The notes: generated by a model from the letters alone, not told the origin. Shown: positions 25,319-34,647, counted from the first letter of the stretch. The stretch is DNA of 36,363 bases from JAAYAY01 sp964429355 (GCA_964429355.1 CAYSCH010000046.1:1-36363); one strand, 5' to 3'. Program-made: numbers and translations.

Positions 25319-28054
25319 TTACGGCCGGTGCAGCCGCTCCATGAAGATGGGATTCTCACGCTCCTGCGGATTGATGACCACCTGGGGCTCAGATACCAGG
25401 GTGTCAGCAAGATCCGCTGGCTCGATCGGTGTGGAGTCGGCGGGCTGCCAGGCGAAATCGAACTGGAACTCCATGACGCCGTGGCTGTCGGCCACGAAGT
25501 TGGTGAACCACACGTTGTTGAAGACCATCGTGAAGATGCGTCCCGGATTTTCGGGGGCCGCACCTGGCCGAGCCAGCACCTGGTGATCACCCAACGCAAC
25601 GAGCGGGGCGTCACGCGTGGCCCACAGCCATTGGCCCGCCGGTGTCTGGTAACGAGCCCACCCGTCGATGGAGAAGAACTCCCGGCATGTGCCGGGCAGT
25701 TGGTCTTCGAAAGGCACAAAGGGGAGGCCTCCGTTGCTGACCTGGGGGAGTGTTGGGCCGGACGGTACGGCGCTGGATACAAAGAAGATCTCGGGCAGCT
25801 CCGATTCGGTGCGGTGAAAGCGGACAGCGAGCCGGGCTCGGGGCTCGCCGTTCCACAATTCCATCTGCCGGGTGAGCCATTTCAGCCGCGGATGGGCAAG
25901 GGTCTGCGTGTAGACCGTGGTGTGCGAGTTCTGCTGGCACGTTGCGTCGCCGGCGGGCGCGGCGAGTTCTTCCTTCAGGGTCTCGCTGCGACGTTGGCTG
26001 CGCTGGGCCGGATCGGCCAAGCCGTGGATATCGGCGTAGGTCCACCGGCCGCCGAAGCCGGAAATGGCTACCGAAAGGAAGTCACCCGTGCCGGCTTCGA
26101 ACAGCGGCTGCTCCATTCCGGGCCAGCGAGCGGAGACAGGCCAACCATGCTTATCGTGAGTTGTTGTGACAGTCGGCGCTGGCGGCGACGTTTCGGCGGT
26201 CTGCTCGCTCAAGACATATCGCCGGATGGATTGGCCTTCGAGCCCTTCGGCCCAGAAGCGAGCGACCTGATCCGGGCCATTGTCAGGAAAAGTCTCCGAG
26301 CTGTTTTCGGACGTCATTTCCTGCTCACCGGCCGGTTGGGAATGGGGACGGTAGCCGGGTTCGAAGTCGAGCGAAACCGACTTGCCCGTGGCCGGATCGG
26401 CCAACGAGTGGAAATCGCCGCGGAGACAGGACGACGGCATCGTGATCCAGCCGGTCCACGGCAGCTTGGTCGTGTTGGCCACGTAGAGACCTTCTTCGCG
26501 CTGGTAAACGGCGGTTCGCGCCCGTTGGGCCAGGAGCAACTTGGCCAAAGCCATGGGCCGGTAGGCCATTCGCGATTTTTCGTTGTACTGGGCCCAGGTG
26601 TCGATGGTGTGGGGCTGGCCAACGCTGTCGCTGGCCCCCCAGGTGTGTTCGTCGAACAGGCACAGATCGCGGTAGATCTCCCTGGCGGCAGCTCGGGCCT
26701 CAGCGTCCACCGGTCCCCAGACGGGCGACACGGCGGCGGCAACCAATCGCTTGGCCTGGCGGCTGGCAGTCACCTCCCGCGGGCCGGACGCGCCGCCATT
26801 GGCCCACCAGTCGGTCCATTCTCCCTCATACTCCGGGATCGTTTCGCCGACCTGGTCCCGCAGGTGATCCAGGGCGTCGGCCACGGGGGAAAGATGCAGT
26901 TCAGGCTTCAGGCCGAGCCGTTTCCAGGTTGCGACAAAATCGGCCATCGGGGGAAAGGGGGGATCATTATCCATGCGCCATTCGTTGGTGACCGAAACAA
27001 CCAGCGACGGGTAGCGGTATCCGCCCGCCTCCAGCGACGCGAGCTTGCCGAGCAGATGGGTGTGGGCCGCCCGGACCGAGGCCTCGTCGGACCTGAAGAA
27101 CTCGCCCGGCCGGGCAGGCCGGTAGCGTGTGTCGGTCGATTCGGGCACGGGGCCGCGCCGCCATGTGTCGGGGTGGAAGTAGTAGAAGCCGCCCACATAG
27201 TGATCGCCCAACCAGACGAAAAGTCTCCGTCCGTCGGGCATCTTCCACCAGAATGCCGACGGGCGGTCCATCGGCGGGCCGCCCAACGTGGAGTTGATAC
27301 CCATGAGCAATTTGTCAATCCCGCGATCCAGCAGGGCCACGGCACCGGCCCGGGGAAACCCGTTCACATCGTTCTGCACGCCTGCACGGGGATGGACTTT
27401 TTCCCAGAGTTCGTCCGGCAACCAGTGGAGGGCCGTTTGCCACTCGGCCGGGTTGAGCGTGGGGGTCTGATTCATGGCCAGGGCGGTGATCTCCAATCGC
27501 CCCGTGGCAACCGCCTCGAGAAAGGCATCCCGCCGGGATGCACTGGCAGCCTGCCACCAGTCGTCGACAGTGAGCGCGGCCTCGGCCGTCCAGCAGAATC
27601 GCCCATCCGGCGCGTTGTCTTTTGTCGCCAGCACGGCGTCGATGGCGATATCCAGGTAGCGCATCTGCTGCCGGCGGCAGGCGAGGGGGTGGTCGGTGAA
27701 CCCAACGTCCGTGTGCGACATGTGAACGATGTCGATCCGCTGCACAAATTCGGGCATCNNNNNNNNNNGCTGCAGGGCCTCCGCGATGCGGCGCTCCAGC
27801 TCCTCGTCGCCGGCCGGGGCGGGGGCCTCCAGCCGGTCGAAGGAAAACGCGCACTGCTCGGCCAGGCGGAAGGTGCCGGCGATCGCCGCTTTGCCCGCCT
27901 CGCGCCAGCGGTGGACGATCGCCGCCGCGGTCAGCAGACCGTCCAGCTTGCGATCCTCGGCCAGGGCCGCCGTGGCGGCGATAACCCACGCGAGGGTGAA
28001 CTTGCCCAGGCAGACGCCGATCTTCCGAGACCAAGTGTGCATGTCAACCATCAT
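25319..28054 (-). CDS. Exported GH38-like (alpha-mannosidase superfamily) protein, interrupted by an assembly gap
   Basis: The frame runs from ATG 28054 (GGAGGA six bases upstream) to TAA-type end at 25319, about 911 codons counting four unknown ones. Ten N (27759-27768) fall near residues 96-99, so the true length is uncertain. An N-terminal signal or anchor (about 15-32) is followed by a helical part. After the gap comes IVHMSHTDVGFTDHP, with H114-T-D116 like the HxD zinc site of GH38, then WTAEAALTVDDWW, RLEITALAMNQTPTLNP, VQNDVNGFPRAGAVALL and FDEHTWGASDS. The C-terminal half is all-beta, ending in NVWFTNFVADSHGVMEF. This resembles the planctomycete and Bacteroidetes branch of GH38-like proteins (DUF5054 type). 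Alpha-mannosidase activity is inferred only. It is divergent from the GHL10 gene. Confidence 0.75.
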   Translation of the reverse strand: MMVDMHTWSRKIGVCLGKFTLAWVIAATAALAEDRKLDGLLTAAAIVHRWREAGKAAIAGTFRLAEQCAFSFDRLEAPAPAGDEELERRIAEALQXXXXMPEFVQRIDIVHMSHTDVGFTDHPLACRRQQMRYLDIAIDAVLATKDNAPDGRFCWTAEAALTVDDWWQAASASRRDAFLEAVATGRLEITALAMNQTPTLNPAEWQTALHWLPDELWEKVHPRAGVQNDVNGFPRAGAVALLDRGIDKLLMGINSTLGGPPMDRPSAFWWKMPDGRRLFVWLGDHYVGGFYYFHPDTWRRGPVPESTDTRYRPARPGEFFRSDEASVRAAHTHLLGKLASLEAGGYRYPSLVVSVTNEWRMDNDPPFPPMADFVATWKRLGLKPELHLSPVADALDHLRDQVGETIPEYEGEWTDWWANGGASGPREVTASRQAKRLVAAAVSPVWGPVDAEARAAAREIYRDLCLFDEHTWGASDSVGQPHTIDTWAQYNEKSRMAYRPMALAKLLLAQRARTAVYQREEGLYVANTTKLPWTGWITMPSSCLRGDFHSLADPATGKSVSLDFEPGYRPHSQPAGEQEMTSENSSETFPDNGPDQVARFWAEGLEGQSIRRYVLSEQTAETSPPAPTVTTTHDKHGWPVSARWPGMEQPLFEAGTGDFLSVAISGFGGRWTYADIHGLADPAQRSQRRSETLKEELAAPAGDATCQQNSHTTVYTQTLAHPRLKWLTRQMELWNGEPRARLAVRFHRTESELPEIFFVSSAVPSGPTLPQVSNGGLPFVPFEDQLPGTCREFFSIDGWARYQTPAGQWLWATRDAPLVALGDHQVLARPGAAPENPGRIFTMVFNNVWFTNFVADSHGVMEFQFDFAWQPADSTPIEPADLADTLVSEPQVVINPQERENPIFMERLHRP
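27759..27768. other. Assembly gap (ten N)
   Basis: Ten unknown bases inside the GH38-like gene. Both sides stay in one frame with ten bases only because ten N plus two known bases make four codons. The real gap length is unknown. Confidence 0.98.
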
Positions 28055-28101
28055 CGGATATCCTCCGGGTTTGCCGAGTATCGAGTCCTGTGTAGACTGG
28101 T

Positions 28102-28130
28102 ATCATATTCGTGTATCCGCCGGTGCCGTG
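28102..28130 (-). promoter_or_regulatory. Possible promoter of the GH38-like operon
   Basis: On the minus strand TATGAT (28107-28102) matches a -10 element at five of six bases, 47 bases before the start codon. No good -35 is 17 bases away. A small palindrome, GTGCA-AGC-TGCAC, follows at about 28127-28139 and could be an operator within this 196-base divergent region. Confidence 0.25.
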
Positions 28131-28250
28131 CAAGCTGCACCTCCGGAGCAGCCCACAGCATCTTGGTATTCCTTTGCCTCCATTCCCCTACTGCATCTCT
28201 CCTGACAGGGGTATGAAAACAAGGAATTCCCGAACCAACAAGGACAACCG

Positions 28251-29795
28251 ATGCGGCGAGTTTTGAACTTCACATGGAGAAAGAGCCGGGGTGACCTGCG
28301 GGAGCCCGGTTTTTCCGGCGCCCTGGCGTTCTGCTGGAACGCATTGTCCATGCAGCCCCCAATCATCCTCTTGATCTTGAGTCTCTTGCTTCCGGCCGCG
28401 GTTGTTCGAGCGGACGGCCCCGCTGAAGAACTCCGAGGTGCCTGGATCGCGAGATTCCACTGGGCGTCGCCCGACGGCGACAAGTGCCGTGCAAGAATCA
28501 CACATCTTCTGGATGCTTTGGCGGAGAATCACTGCAACGCTGTCTTCTTCCAGGTCCGGGGAGAGGCCGAAACACTCTACCCGAGTTCCCTCGAGCCCTG
28601 GTCGCCCTTGGTGGGCCCCGAAGGGCCCGGTTTCGATCCGCTCCAGTTCGCCGTGGACGAAGCCCACAAGCGAGGCATCCAACTCCACGCCTACGTGAAT
28701 CCCACACCGCTGCGATCGATGGACCAGAAAACCCCGCCCACCGACAAGCGTCATCTCTGGTATTCGCACGGCCCGGATTCGCCGGAGCCGTGGATCTGCG
28801 TTGATCAGGAAGGCAAGCCGGCCGACCCGGAATACTACTACCTGTCGCCCGGCATTCCCGAGGTCCACGTGTATGCCAGAAAAGTGGTCCTCGACCTGGT
28901 CCGCCGCTACGACGTCGACGGAGTGCATTTCGATCGGATGCGCTATCCCGGGCCCGAATCCAGCCACGACGCTATCAGCGAGCGCCGTTTTCGGGAGCAA
29001 GGCAATCCCAGCCGCAAAGCATGGGCCGACTGGCAGCGGGAACAGTTGGATAAGCTGGCCAATGATCTGGCCGCAGAGATTCGCGCGGAGAAACCCGGGG
29101 TTGCCGTCTCCTGCGCGGCGTGGGGGATCTACAATCGAAATCACATCGAGGGATACGGGACTTTCAGCAGCGGCTATCACGATTTTTGCCAGGATACGTG
29201 GAACTGGGCACGCCTGGGGGCCATGGATTTTCTCGTGCCAATGATCTATTGGGACCTGGCGGATCCCAAGCCGAACTACGATGAGGTGCTGGCCGACTTC
29301 GTCCGCGGTGTGGGAAAAGAGCACGTGGTCGGAGGCCAGCGAGCCATCTCGCCCGAGGAAAACACTCGGCAGATCGAATTCGGCCGGCGTGAAGGAGTGG
29401 CAGGAACGGTTTTCTGGCACGCGTCGACGGCCGAAGAGAAGGGCATTCTTTCGCACTTGAAGCAGACGCTCTACTCCTCGAAGGTCCCGGTCCCGAAGCT
29501 GGCCCGCTTGGCGACGCCTACCAGCGGCACGATCCTCGGCACGGTGAAAGGGGCCGACGGCACACCGGTAGTGGATGCCTGGGTCTCGATCCAACCGGTT
29601 GACTCAAGTCTCGCCACGTCTGATGTCTTCTCCCGGATATGGACTTCCAGTGCCGACGGCCGGTTCGCGTTCCTCAACGTCCCGCCCGGCCAGGTCCGCA
29701 TCACCATTCGGCACGGAGATAGCGGATCCGTGACAACAGTGCCCGTCGAAGTCAGACGCGGCGAGGTGACGGTCTGCGAGGCGGTTGTTGACTGA
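28251..29795 (+). CDS. Secreted GHL10/DUF187-type glycoside hydrolase with C-terminal CarboxypepD-reg-like domain
   Basis: 514 residues from ATG 28251, which has AAGGA six to seven bases upstream. ATG 28350 is an alternative: it directly begins the hydrophobic signal (MQPPIILLILSLLLPAAVVR) but lacks a ribosome site. The TIM-barrel domain starts with LRGAWIARFHW and continues with CNAVFFQVRGEAETLYPSSL and GFDPLQFAVDEAHKRGIQLH. AYVNP, YDVDGVHFDRMRYPG and MDFLVPMIYWD follow. These are hallmarks of the glycosyl hydrolase-like 10 family. The Asp in DGVHFDRMRYP is conserved in the family. The last 90 residues (SGTILGTVKGADGTPVVDAW) form a carboxypeptidase-regulatory-like beta domain, often found on surface enzymes. 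Substrate unknown. It is divergent from the GH38-like operon. Confidence 0.8.
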   Translation: MRRVLNFTWRKSRGDLREPGFSGALAFCWNALSMQPPIILLILSLLLPAAVVRADGPAEELRGAWIARFHWASPDGDKCRARITHLLDALAENHCNAVFFQVRGEAETLYPSSLEPWSPLVGPEGPGFDPLQFAVDEAHKRGIQLHAYVNPTPLRSMDQKTPPTDKRHLWYSHGPDSPEPWICVDQEGKPADPEYYYLSPGIPEVHVYARKVVLDLVRRYDVDGVHFDRMRYPGPESSHDAISERRFREQGNPSRKAWADWQREQLDKLANDLAAEIRAEKPGVAVSCAAWGIYNRNHIEGYGTFSSGYHDFCQDTWNWARLGAMDFLVPMIYWDLADPKPNYDEVLADFVRGVGKEHVVGGQRAISPEENTRQIEFGRREGVAGTVFWHASTAEEKGILSHLKQTLYSSKVPVPKLARLATPTSGTILGTVKGADGTPVVDAWVSIQPVDSSLATSDVFSRIWTSSADGRFAFLNVPPGQVRITIRHGDSGSVTTVPVEVRRGEVTVCEAVVD

Positions 29796-30131
29796 GGTCG
29801 CGTTTCTCATCGTCGGATTGTCGCGACACTTCGGTTCACTTGGCGGTTCGGCCGGTACGGGGCGGGGCGGCTGCTGCCCGCGAGAGCGGCCGGGTGATGA
29901 ACCACGCAGCGAACCCACGGCGCGCCGGTGGAACGCCGGCTCGAAGGCCGGGAGGTGTCGTTCCTCCGGGGTTTGTGAGCCGCAATAGCGCTCTTGCGAC
30001 AACATTCCTGCCGCCTCGTCCGGTTACGAGCACCTCCTGCTTGCATGCCCCTGCCTTGGCCGCCATATTACTAGTCTGATTACTATTCTGAGACCTCATC
30101 CGTTGTCTCATGACCACAAGGGGAGCCTCCC
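29796..30131. other. Intergenic stretch between the GHL10 and PQQ-propeller genes
   Basis: 336 bases with no supported gene. It is very GC-rich up to about 29970 (GGCGCGCCGG, GGCCGGGAGG) and then becomes AT-rich near 30060-30090. The AT-rich part could hold the promoter of the next gene, but no clear -35/-10 pair is seen. Confidence 0.5.
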
Positions 30132-32678
30132 ATGCTTCGCTCGATCCACCTCGTCCTTGGCGCGATGGTCCTGCTGGCGGCCAATCTCGTCTCCACCGGC
30201 GAAGACTGGCCGCAATTGAGTTACGATAGCGGCCGAACGGGAAACGTGCCGTCGCGAACCGTAACCACTCCGCTGGGGCTGATCGCTGCTGCCCCGCTGA
30301 CCGACGCCGTCTTCACCGCACCGGTCGTCTCCGACGGGCGGGTCGTCGTGGTCGACGGCTCCGGTGTCGTCCACGCCTTCGCCTCCGACACGCTCAAACC
30401 CCTGTGGACCTTCGAAACGGCCGGCGGCAAGGCCAACTGCAACAACGTGGCATCGCCGGCCATCGCCGATGGATTCCTCCACGTGGGCACCATGGCCGGA
30501 AATTACTACGTGCTCGGAACGTCGGACGGCAAACTGGTGGCGAGAATCGACTGTGGGGAGCCGATCTTCTCCGCCCCAGTGGCCGGCAACGGACGAGTCT
30601 ACGTGGCCACGCTCAGTTCACGAGTCTACGCGCTGAAGCCCGATGGAACGGTCTGCTGGATCTGGGACCATGTGAAAGACCAGATCGGCTTCGATGGAGA
30701 CCGCTGGAGCCCGGCCGACTGGCTGGCAGCCCGAAAAGACACCGGCTGGCCCGACCACCGCCGCGACCATTTCTTCTGCACCCGCAGCCCCGTGCTGACC
30801 GGCAACGTGCTCGCCGTGCCTGCTGGAGGTGTGCTGGTCTGGCTGGAAGACACGGGCGAACGGCCCGAGCCCCGCGGTGTCTTCTACAGCACGCGAGAAT
30901 CGCCCGTCACGCTTGGCCTGACGGCTGCCGAAGACGGCACGATCTACCGCCAGTGGCACCGCCGCGACAACATGGGCAGCGTCGAAATGCTGCACCGGAC
31001 GGGGGGAGGAGTGGAAACCAGCACGGTTCCCGGAACCGTTTCCAGCTATGACCGTTCTGAATCGCTCAGTTTCTGCTCCGTCAGCCTGAGGGGTGAAGAC
31101 GTTTATCGGTGTCGCCCGGAGGAGGGTTTCGGATTCTGTCGGCACTCGCCCGAGATTGAAACCGCGTATCTCGGCGGCCCGCCTTCGATTGCCGCGCCGA
31201 TCCTGCTGGAGGACTCGGCGGTCTACGGCGGCCTGGACGGCACTTTGAATGTGGTTCCGCTTTCCGGTAGCGGCAAGGTATGGTCGTACCCGACGGCCTT
31301 CGGCAAGGCGATCACGGCGCCGGTGGCCGTCTGCGATGGACGCATCTACTTCGGCTGCGACGACGGCTATCTCTACGCCTTGGGCCCGAACGGTTCCGCC
31401 TCGCCGCCAACCAAGGACCTCGGCCTGGCGGAGATCCGCAGCCCCTACACGGGCAAGCTGGCGGGGCCCGAGTTCGACTGGTTCACCAATTTCGGCAACC
31501 TGGCCAACACCAATTCCAATTCCCAGGGGCTCCAGCCGCCGGTCCGACTCAAGTGGATCCGTTCCTTCCAGGGAACCTGCAAACACTTCTCCGTATGCGG
31601 CCAGGGGCGGATGTACACCCACACGGCCGAAGGCCAGATCTTTGCAGTCGAACAGGAAACCGGCCGGCTGCTCTGGCGGCGCTACTTCCCGGGAGTGCAC
31701 GTTTCCTTCACCTCACCTCTCTATTGGCAAGGGCGAGTCTTCGTACCCCAGGCCGGCTTCGAGAAGAGCCTGCTTCGCTGCCTCGATGCGGCCACGGGCG
31801 AACTGGTTTGGGAGGCTCCTTTCACCGGCACCCCGAGCTGGAATCGCCAACTCCCCCCCATCCCCTACAAGAATCTCGTGATCTATCCCTTCAGTTCCGC
31901 CAAGGTGGAACCCGGGCAGTGGTTGTTCGAACATCAGAGCACCTTCGGATTCACCAAAGATCAGAAGCCCCTCGTTCGCGCCTACGACATCGAAACCGGC
32001 GAGGAGCGATGGACCTTGGATTTCTCCAAATACGGTTCCGGGGGTGACGATGCCGGCATGTGCCTTATGGGCGATACTATCTATTACTCCTGCTACTTCG
32101 GCGGCGAGGGGCCGACCGGCGTTACCGCCGCCATTGAGCCCGAGTCGGGGCGTATCCTCTGGTCCACCACCGACTACTCGCTCCACGCCGGCTGCACTGT
32201 CTCTGCTGCAGACGGCCGGATCTACCTGGGCGGTTACAACCCGGTCGAAGAGAAGACCAACCGCATCTGGTGCCTCGACGCCAAGGACGGCTCGCTGGTC
32301 TGGCAGTCCGATCCACTCAGCCGGGCAATCCATGTTGTGACGATCGGCCAGCGGTTTCTTTTCACCCACTCCCAGTACCTCAACGGGTTCCTCCTGGACA
32401 AAGCGACAGGCAAAGTCGTCAACGACAACCTGACCAAGGGCTACCGCTGCACACGATTCACACTTTCCGAACCGTACTTGGTCGGCCCGAATCTCGACTT
32501 GTTCGACCTGACCGATCCGAAGAACGTCGGCCTGGCGTCGTGCGGCCCGCCCGTGGATCTTCTGGTTTGTATCGGAGGCATGGTTTCCAACGGCCGGATC
32601 TTCCACACGACCAATGGCTCGGGACTCCAGTGCTCGGCGGTCTACGGCGAGGAGGCGAAAGAGCAGAAGGCGCCCTGA
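30132..32678 (+). CDS. Secreted PQQ-like beta-propeller protein
   Basis: 848 residues from ATG 30132, with AAGGGGAG six bases upstream. The signal peptide is MLRSIHLVLGAMVLLAANLV and the mature protein starts with EDWPQLSYDSGRTG, the typical opening of planctomycete PQQ-propeller proteins. Many blades are visible, each with a VxxGxVYxxxxDGxLYAL-type pattern: VVSDGRVVVVDGSGVVHAF, GRVYVATLSSRVYALKPDG, GRIYFGCDDGYLYALGPNG, GRIYLGGYNP, and QxxTGxLLWR elements. There are roughly two propellers. No quinone ligand set (such as the vicinal Cys of methanol dehydrogenase) is apparent, so it is probably a scaffold or binding protein and not a dehydrogenase. The protein is periplasmic or extracellular. 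It is followed 257 bases later by the alcohol dehydrogenase gene, with three hairpins between them. Confidence 0.85.
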   Translation: MLRSIHLVLGAMVLLAANLVSTGEDWPQLSYDSGRTGNVPSRTVTTPLGLIAAAPLTDAVFTAPVVSDGRVVVVDGSGVVHAFASDTLKPLWTFETAGGKANCNNVASPAIADGFLHVGTMAGNYYVLGTSDGKLVARIDCGEPIFSAPVAGNGRVYVATLSSRVYALKPDGTVCWIWDHVKDQIGFDGDRWSPADWLAARKDTGWPDHRRDHFFCTRSPVLTGNVLAVPAGGVLVWLEDTGERPEPRGVFYSTRESPVTLGLTAAEDGTIYRQWHRRDNMGSVEMLHRTGGGVETSTVPGTVSSYDRSESLSFCSVSLRGEDVYRCRPEEGFGFCRHSPEIETAYLGGPPSIAAPILLEDSAVYGGLDGTLNVVPLSGSGKVWSYPTAFGKAITAPVAVCDGRIYFGCDDGYLYALGPNGSASPPTKDLGLAEIRSPYTGKLAGPEFDWFTNFGNLANTNSNSQGLQPPVRLKWIRSFQGTCKHFSVCGQGRMYTHTAEGQIFAVEQETGRLLWRRYFPGVHVSFTSPLYWQGRVFVPQAGFEKSLLRCLDAATGELVWEAPFTGTPSWNRQLPPIPYKNLVIYPFSSAKVEPGQWLFEHQSTFGFTKDQKPLVRAYDIETGEERWTLDFSKYGSGGDDAGMCLMGDTIYYSCYFGGEGPTGVTAAIEPESGRILWSTTDYSLHAGCTVSAADGRIYLGGYNPVEEKTNRIWCLDAKDGSLVWQSDPLSRAIHVVTIGQRFLFTHSQYLNGFLLDKATGKVVNDNLTKGYRCTRFTLSEPYLVGPNLDLFDLTDPKNVGLASCGPPVDLLVCIGGMVSNGRIFHTTNGSGLQCSAVYGEEAKEQKAP

Positions 32679-32709
32679 CTCAAACGCCGCCACCGAGCTT
32701 GTGCCGGTG

Positions 32710-32748
32710 GAAGCGACGATTGATAGCTAATGCGTGCCGTCGCTTCCG
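32710..32748 (+). terminator. Hairpin 1 after the PQQ-propeller gene
   Basis: GGAAGCGACG (32710-32719) pairs exactly with CGTCGCTTCC (32739-32748) around 19 bases, 31 bases after the TGA at 32678. A terminator is likely, but no T-run follows. Confidence 0.45.
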
Positions 32749-32757
32749 ATTGACCTG

Positions 32758-32800
32758 TTTGTTCCACGGCGGCCGCGTTGCGGCCGCCGTGGAACAAACT
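32758..32800. repeat. Perfect 20-bp inverted repeat with a 3-base loop
   Basis: Arm 32758-32777 (GTTTGTTCCACGGCGGCCGC) is the exact reverse complement of 32781-32800, with only GTT between. This is a very strong hairpin, and in DNA it could form a cruciform. Confidence 0.8.
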
Positions 32801-32830
32801 GACCTTTGGATTAGTCGTCCATCGCGGCTT

Positions 32831-32850
32831 CCACTGGGCGAGCCCAGTGG
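32831..32850. repeat. Hairpin 3 before the alcohol dehydrogenase gene
   Basis: CCACTGGGC (32831-32839) pairs with GCCCAGTGG (32842-32850) across only GA. It is 86 bases before the ATG of the dehydrogenase gene. A smaller one, GACGC-AAC-GCGTC, is at 32891-32903. Confidence 0.55.
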
Positions 32851-32935
32851 CGGCCTTTACTTGAATCATGCAAGGCCTTTTGGCGACCCAGACGCAACGC
32901 GTCTTTATTTCTTTCCTATAGGATCCCATTCCACC

Positions 32936-34123
32936 ATGCCTCGATTCTGGGACTTCTCGCTTCCCACTCAAGTCCAGTTCGGCCGGGGCGGCCTGCGCCG
33001 TCTCGGACAGTTCGCGGCCGAAATCGGCAGTTCCGCGCTCCTTGTCGGCTATCAAGAACAGACCGGTCTGGAGGACACGTATGCCAAGGCCCAGAAGCTG
33101 CTCGAGAAGTCCGGGGTGAAGACCACGACTTTTTACAGCGTTCCGTCCGATCCGGCCGCCGCCCTGGTCGAAGGGGGTGCCGAAGCGGCCCGTCGCCATG
33201 GCATCGAAGTGGTGATCGGCCTCGGCGGAGGTAGCGTGATCGATGCGGCCAAGGGGATCGCCGCTTTGGCACGCCTGGGTGGAACGCTTTGGGACCACAG
33301 CCTCGCCAACCCGAGCGCAAGGCCGGTTCTGGATTCGTTCCCAGTGGTTGCCGTGCCCACCACGGCCGGCACGGGCAGTGAAGTGAGCAACGTGGGCGTG
33401 TTTACCCATCATGAGGCCGGCTCTCCTGATGGGGTCTCGATCAAAGACGCGATCGTGGGGCCCGCCCTGCGACCGAAGCTGGCCTTGGTGGATCCCGATC
33501 TGACCCTTGGGTGCCCCCCCGCACTCACGGCCGCTTGCGGTGCCGATGCCTTAGGGCACGCGATCGAATCGTGCCTCAGCCGGCGAGCCATGCCGATCGC
33601 GTCGGCCTTGGCCGGCCAGGCCATCCAATCGATCCTTGAGAACCTGCCACGGGCTGTCGCCGAACCTGAAAACGGCGACTACCGCGAACCCCTCGCCGCA
33701 GCGGCCACCATGGCCGGAGCCGCCTTCAGCGCCGCCGGGGTGGTCGTCTCCCACGCGATCGCTCAGTCCCTCGGCGCGGTCCTTCACCTGCCTCACGGGC
33801 TCAGCGTGGCCCTGGCCACCCGGGTCGGCCTGACGTTCAACCGCTCGGCATGTACCGGCCAATATGCCGATCTCGCCCGTCACTGCCGCCTGGCGGGCAA
33901 CGACGACGAGCAGCTCGCCGATCGGTTCGTTGTGGAGATCCACGAGGTCCTCGATCGCTGCGGACTTCCACGAACGATTACGGTTTCTCCCGGCGCGCCG
34001 GACAATCTCATCGACAAGCTCGTTCGGAGCGCGCTGGACAGTGCTCGAATCCCGATCACGCAAAACCCTCGAAAAGTAGCGGAGGAAGATCTGGCGGCTT
34101 TATTCTCGCAAGTTCTTGAATAG
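32936..34123 (+). CDS. Iron-containing (group III) alcohol dehydrogenase
   Basis: 395 residues from ATG 32936. The start begins the normal strand MPRFWDFSLPTQVQFGRGG; AGGA lies 12 bases upstream, so the ribosome site is weak. The nucleotide-binding motif GLGGGSVIDAAKGIA and the PTTAGTGSEVS element are intact. Metal ligands fit the family: D204 and H208 in GADALGHAIES, H273 in VVSHAIAQSLG, and H287 in LPHGLSVAL. The length is the usual 380-400. It should be a cytoplasmic NAD(P)-dependent alcohol or aldehyde oxidoreductase with iron or zinc; substrate unknown. Neighbours are a secreted propeller protein and a secreted DUF1579 protein, which do not define a pathway. A strong hairpin follows the stop. 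Confidence 0.9.
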   Translation: MPRFWDFSLPTQVQFGRGGLRRLGQFAAEIGSSALLVGYQEQTGLEDTYAKAQKLLEKSGVKTTTFYSVPSDPAAALVEGGAEAARRHGIEVVIGLGGGSVIDAAKGIAALARLGGTLWDHSLANPSARPVLDSFPVVAVPTTAGTGSEVSNVGVFTHHEAGSPDGVSIKDAIVGPALRPKLALVDPDLTLGCPPALTAACGADALGHAIESCLSRRAMPIASALAGQAIQSILENLPRAVAEPENGDYREPLAAAATMAGAAFSAAGVVVSHAIAQSLGAVLHLPHGLSVALATRVGLTFNRSACTGQYADLARHCRLAGNDDEQLADRFVVEIHEVLDRCGLPRTITVSPGAPDNLIDKLVRSALDSARIPITQNPRKVAEEDLAALFSQVLE

Positions 34124-34647
34124 TGCTTGTGCCGAAAGGATCGCCGAACTGTTCGACTCCGCCGGATGAGCCGTGAACAGTTCGATCCGTCCCCTCTCTC
34201 GTCCTTCCCACGTTCACCTTCTTTTTCGATTCCCAGCTTTCCTCTTCGCCAGGCCGTCTCCGGCCGGGGATCGGACCTTTTGGCTATGGACGGTAGCTCA
34301 ATGGGTGCGACGTTGATCGAAAGGAACGTTTGGATGATTCTAACCCGATCTCTTCGCACCCACTCGAATGTCCGAACTCCCTCCGATGTGGCATAGTGCC
34401 GAAGTTTCTTCCTCACCCAGGCTGGATGGGCACGTAACCCATTGCCTTGCAGAAAGAAACCTCGATAATCCAATACCGATTTTGCGAGGACTACCCATGA
34501 GTGGTATCACGGTTTCCGTCGACCATGTGCCCAGAACCGGTTCGCGTGCAACGGGTACGGGCTGTACGGACTTCGAGCCCACACATGCTGGCAGGCCTTT
34601 CGCACAGACAGCAGCGGTGCAGTTCGCGGAACATCGAGGAGAACGCA
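34124..34647. other. Intergenic stretch upstream of the DUF1579-type gene
   Basis: 524 bases without a convincing gene. The first part holds the hairpin 34145-34184. A second, wider inverted repeat pairs TGGGTGCGA (34302-34310) with TCGCACCCA (34354-34362). The open frame starting at 34501 is in phase with the DUF1579 gene, but its first 49 codons look noncoding. Confidence 0.45.
34145..34184 (+). terminator. Hairpin after the alcohol dehydrogenase gene
   Basis: CGAACTGTTC (34145-34154) pairs exactly with GAACAGTTCG (34175-34184) around a 20-base loop, 21 bases after the stop codon. Adjacent GATC bases can extend the pairing. There is no T-run, so the terminator call is moderate. Confidence 0.5.

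Noticed and set aside
25328..28216. 962-codon open frame on the plus strand
   Set aside because: It is antisense to the GH38-like gene, has no domain, spans the assembly gap and shows the Arg/Gly/Pro-rich mix of GC-rich shadow frames.
28188..29594. 468-codon minus-strand frame
   Set aside because: Antisense to the GHL10 gene; no recognisable domain.
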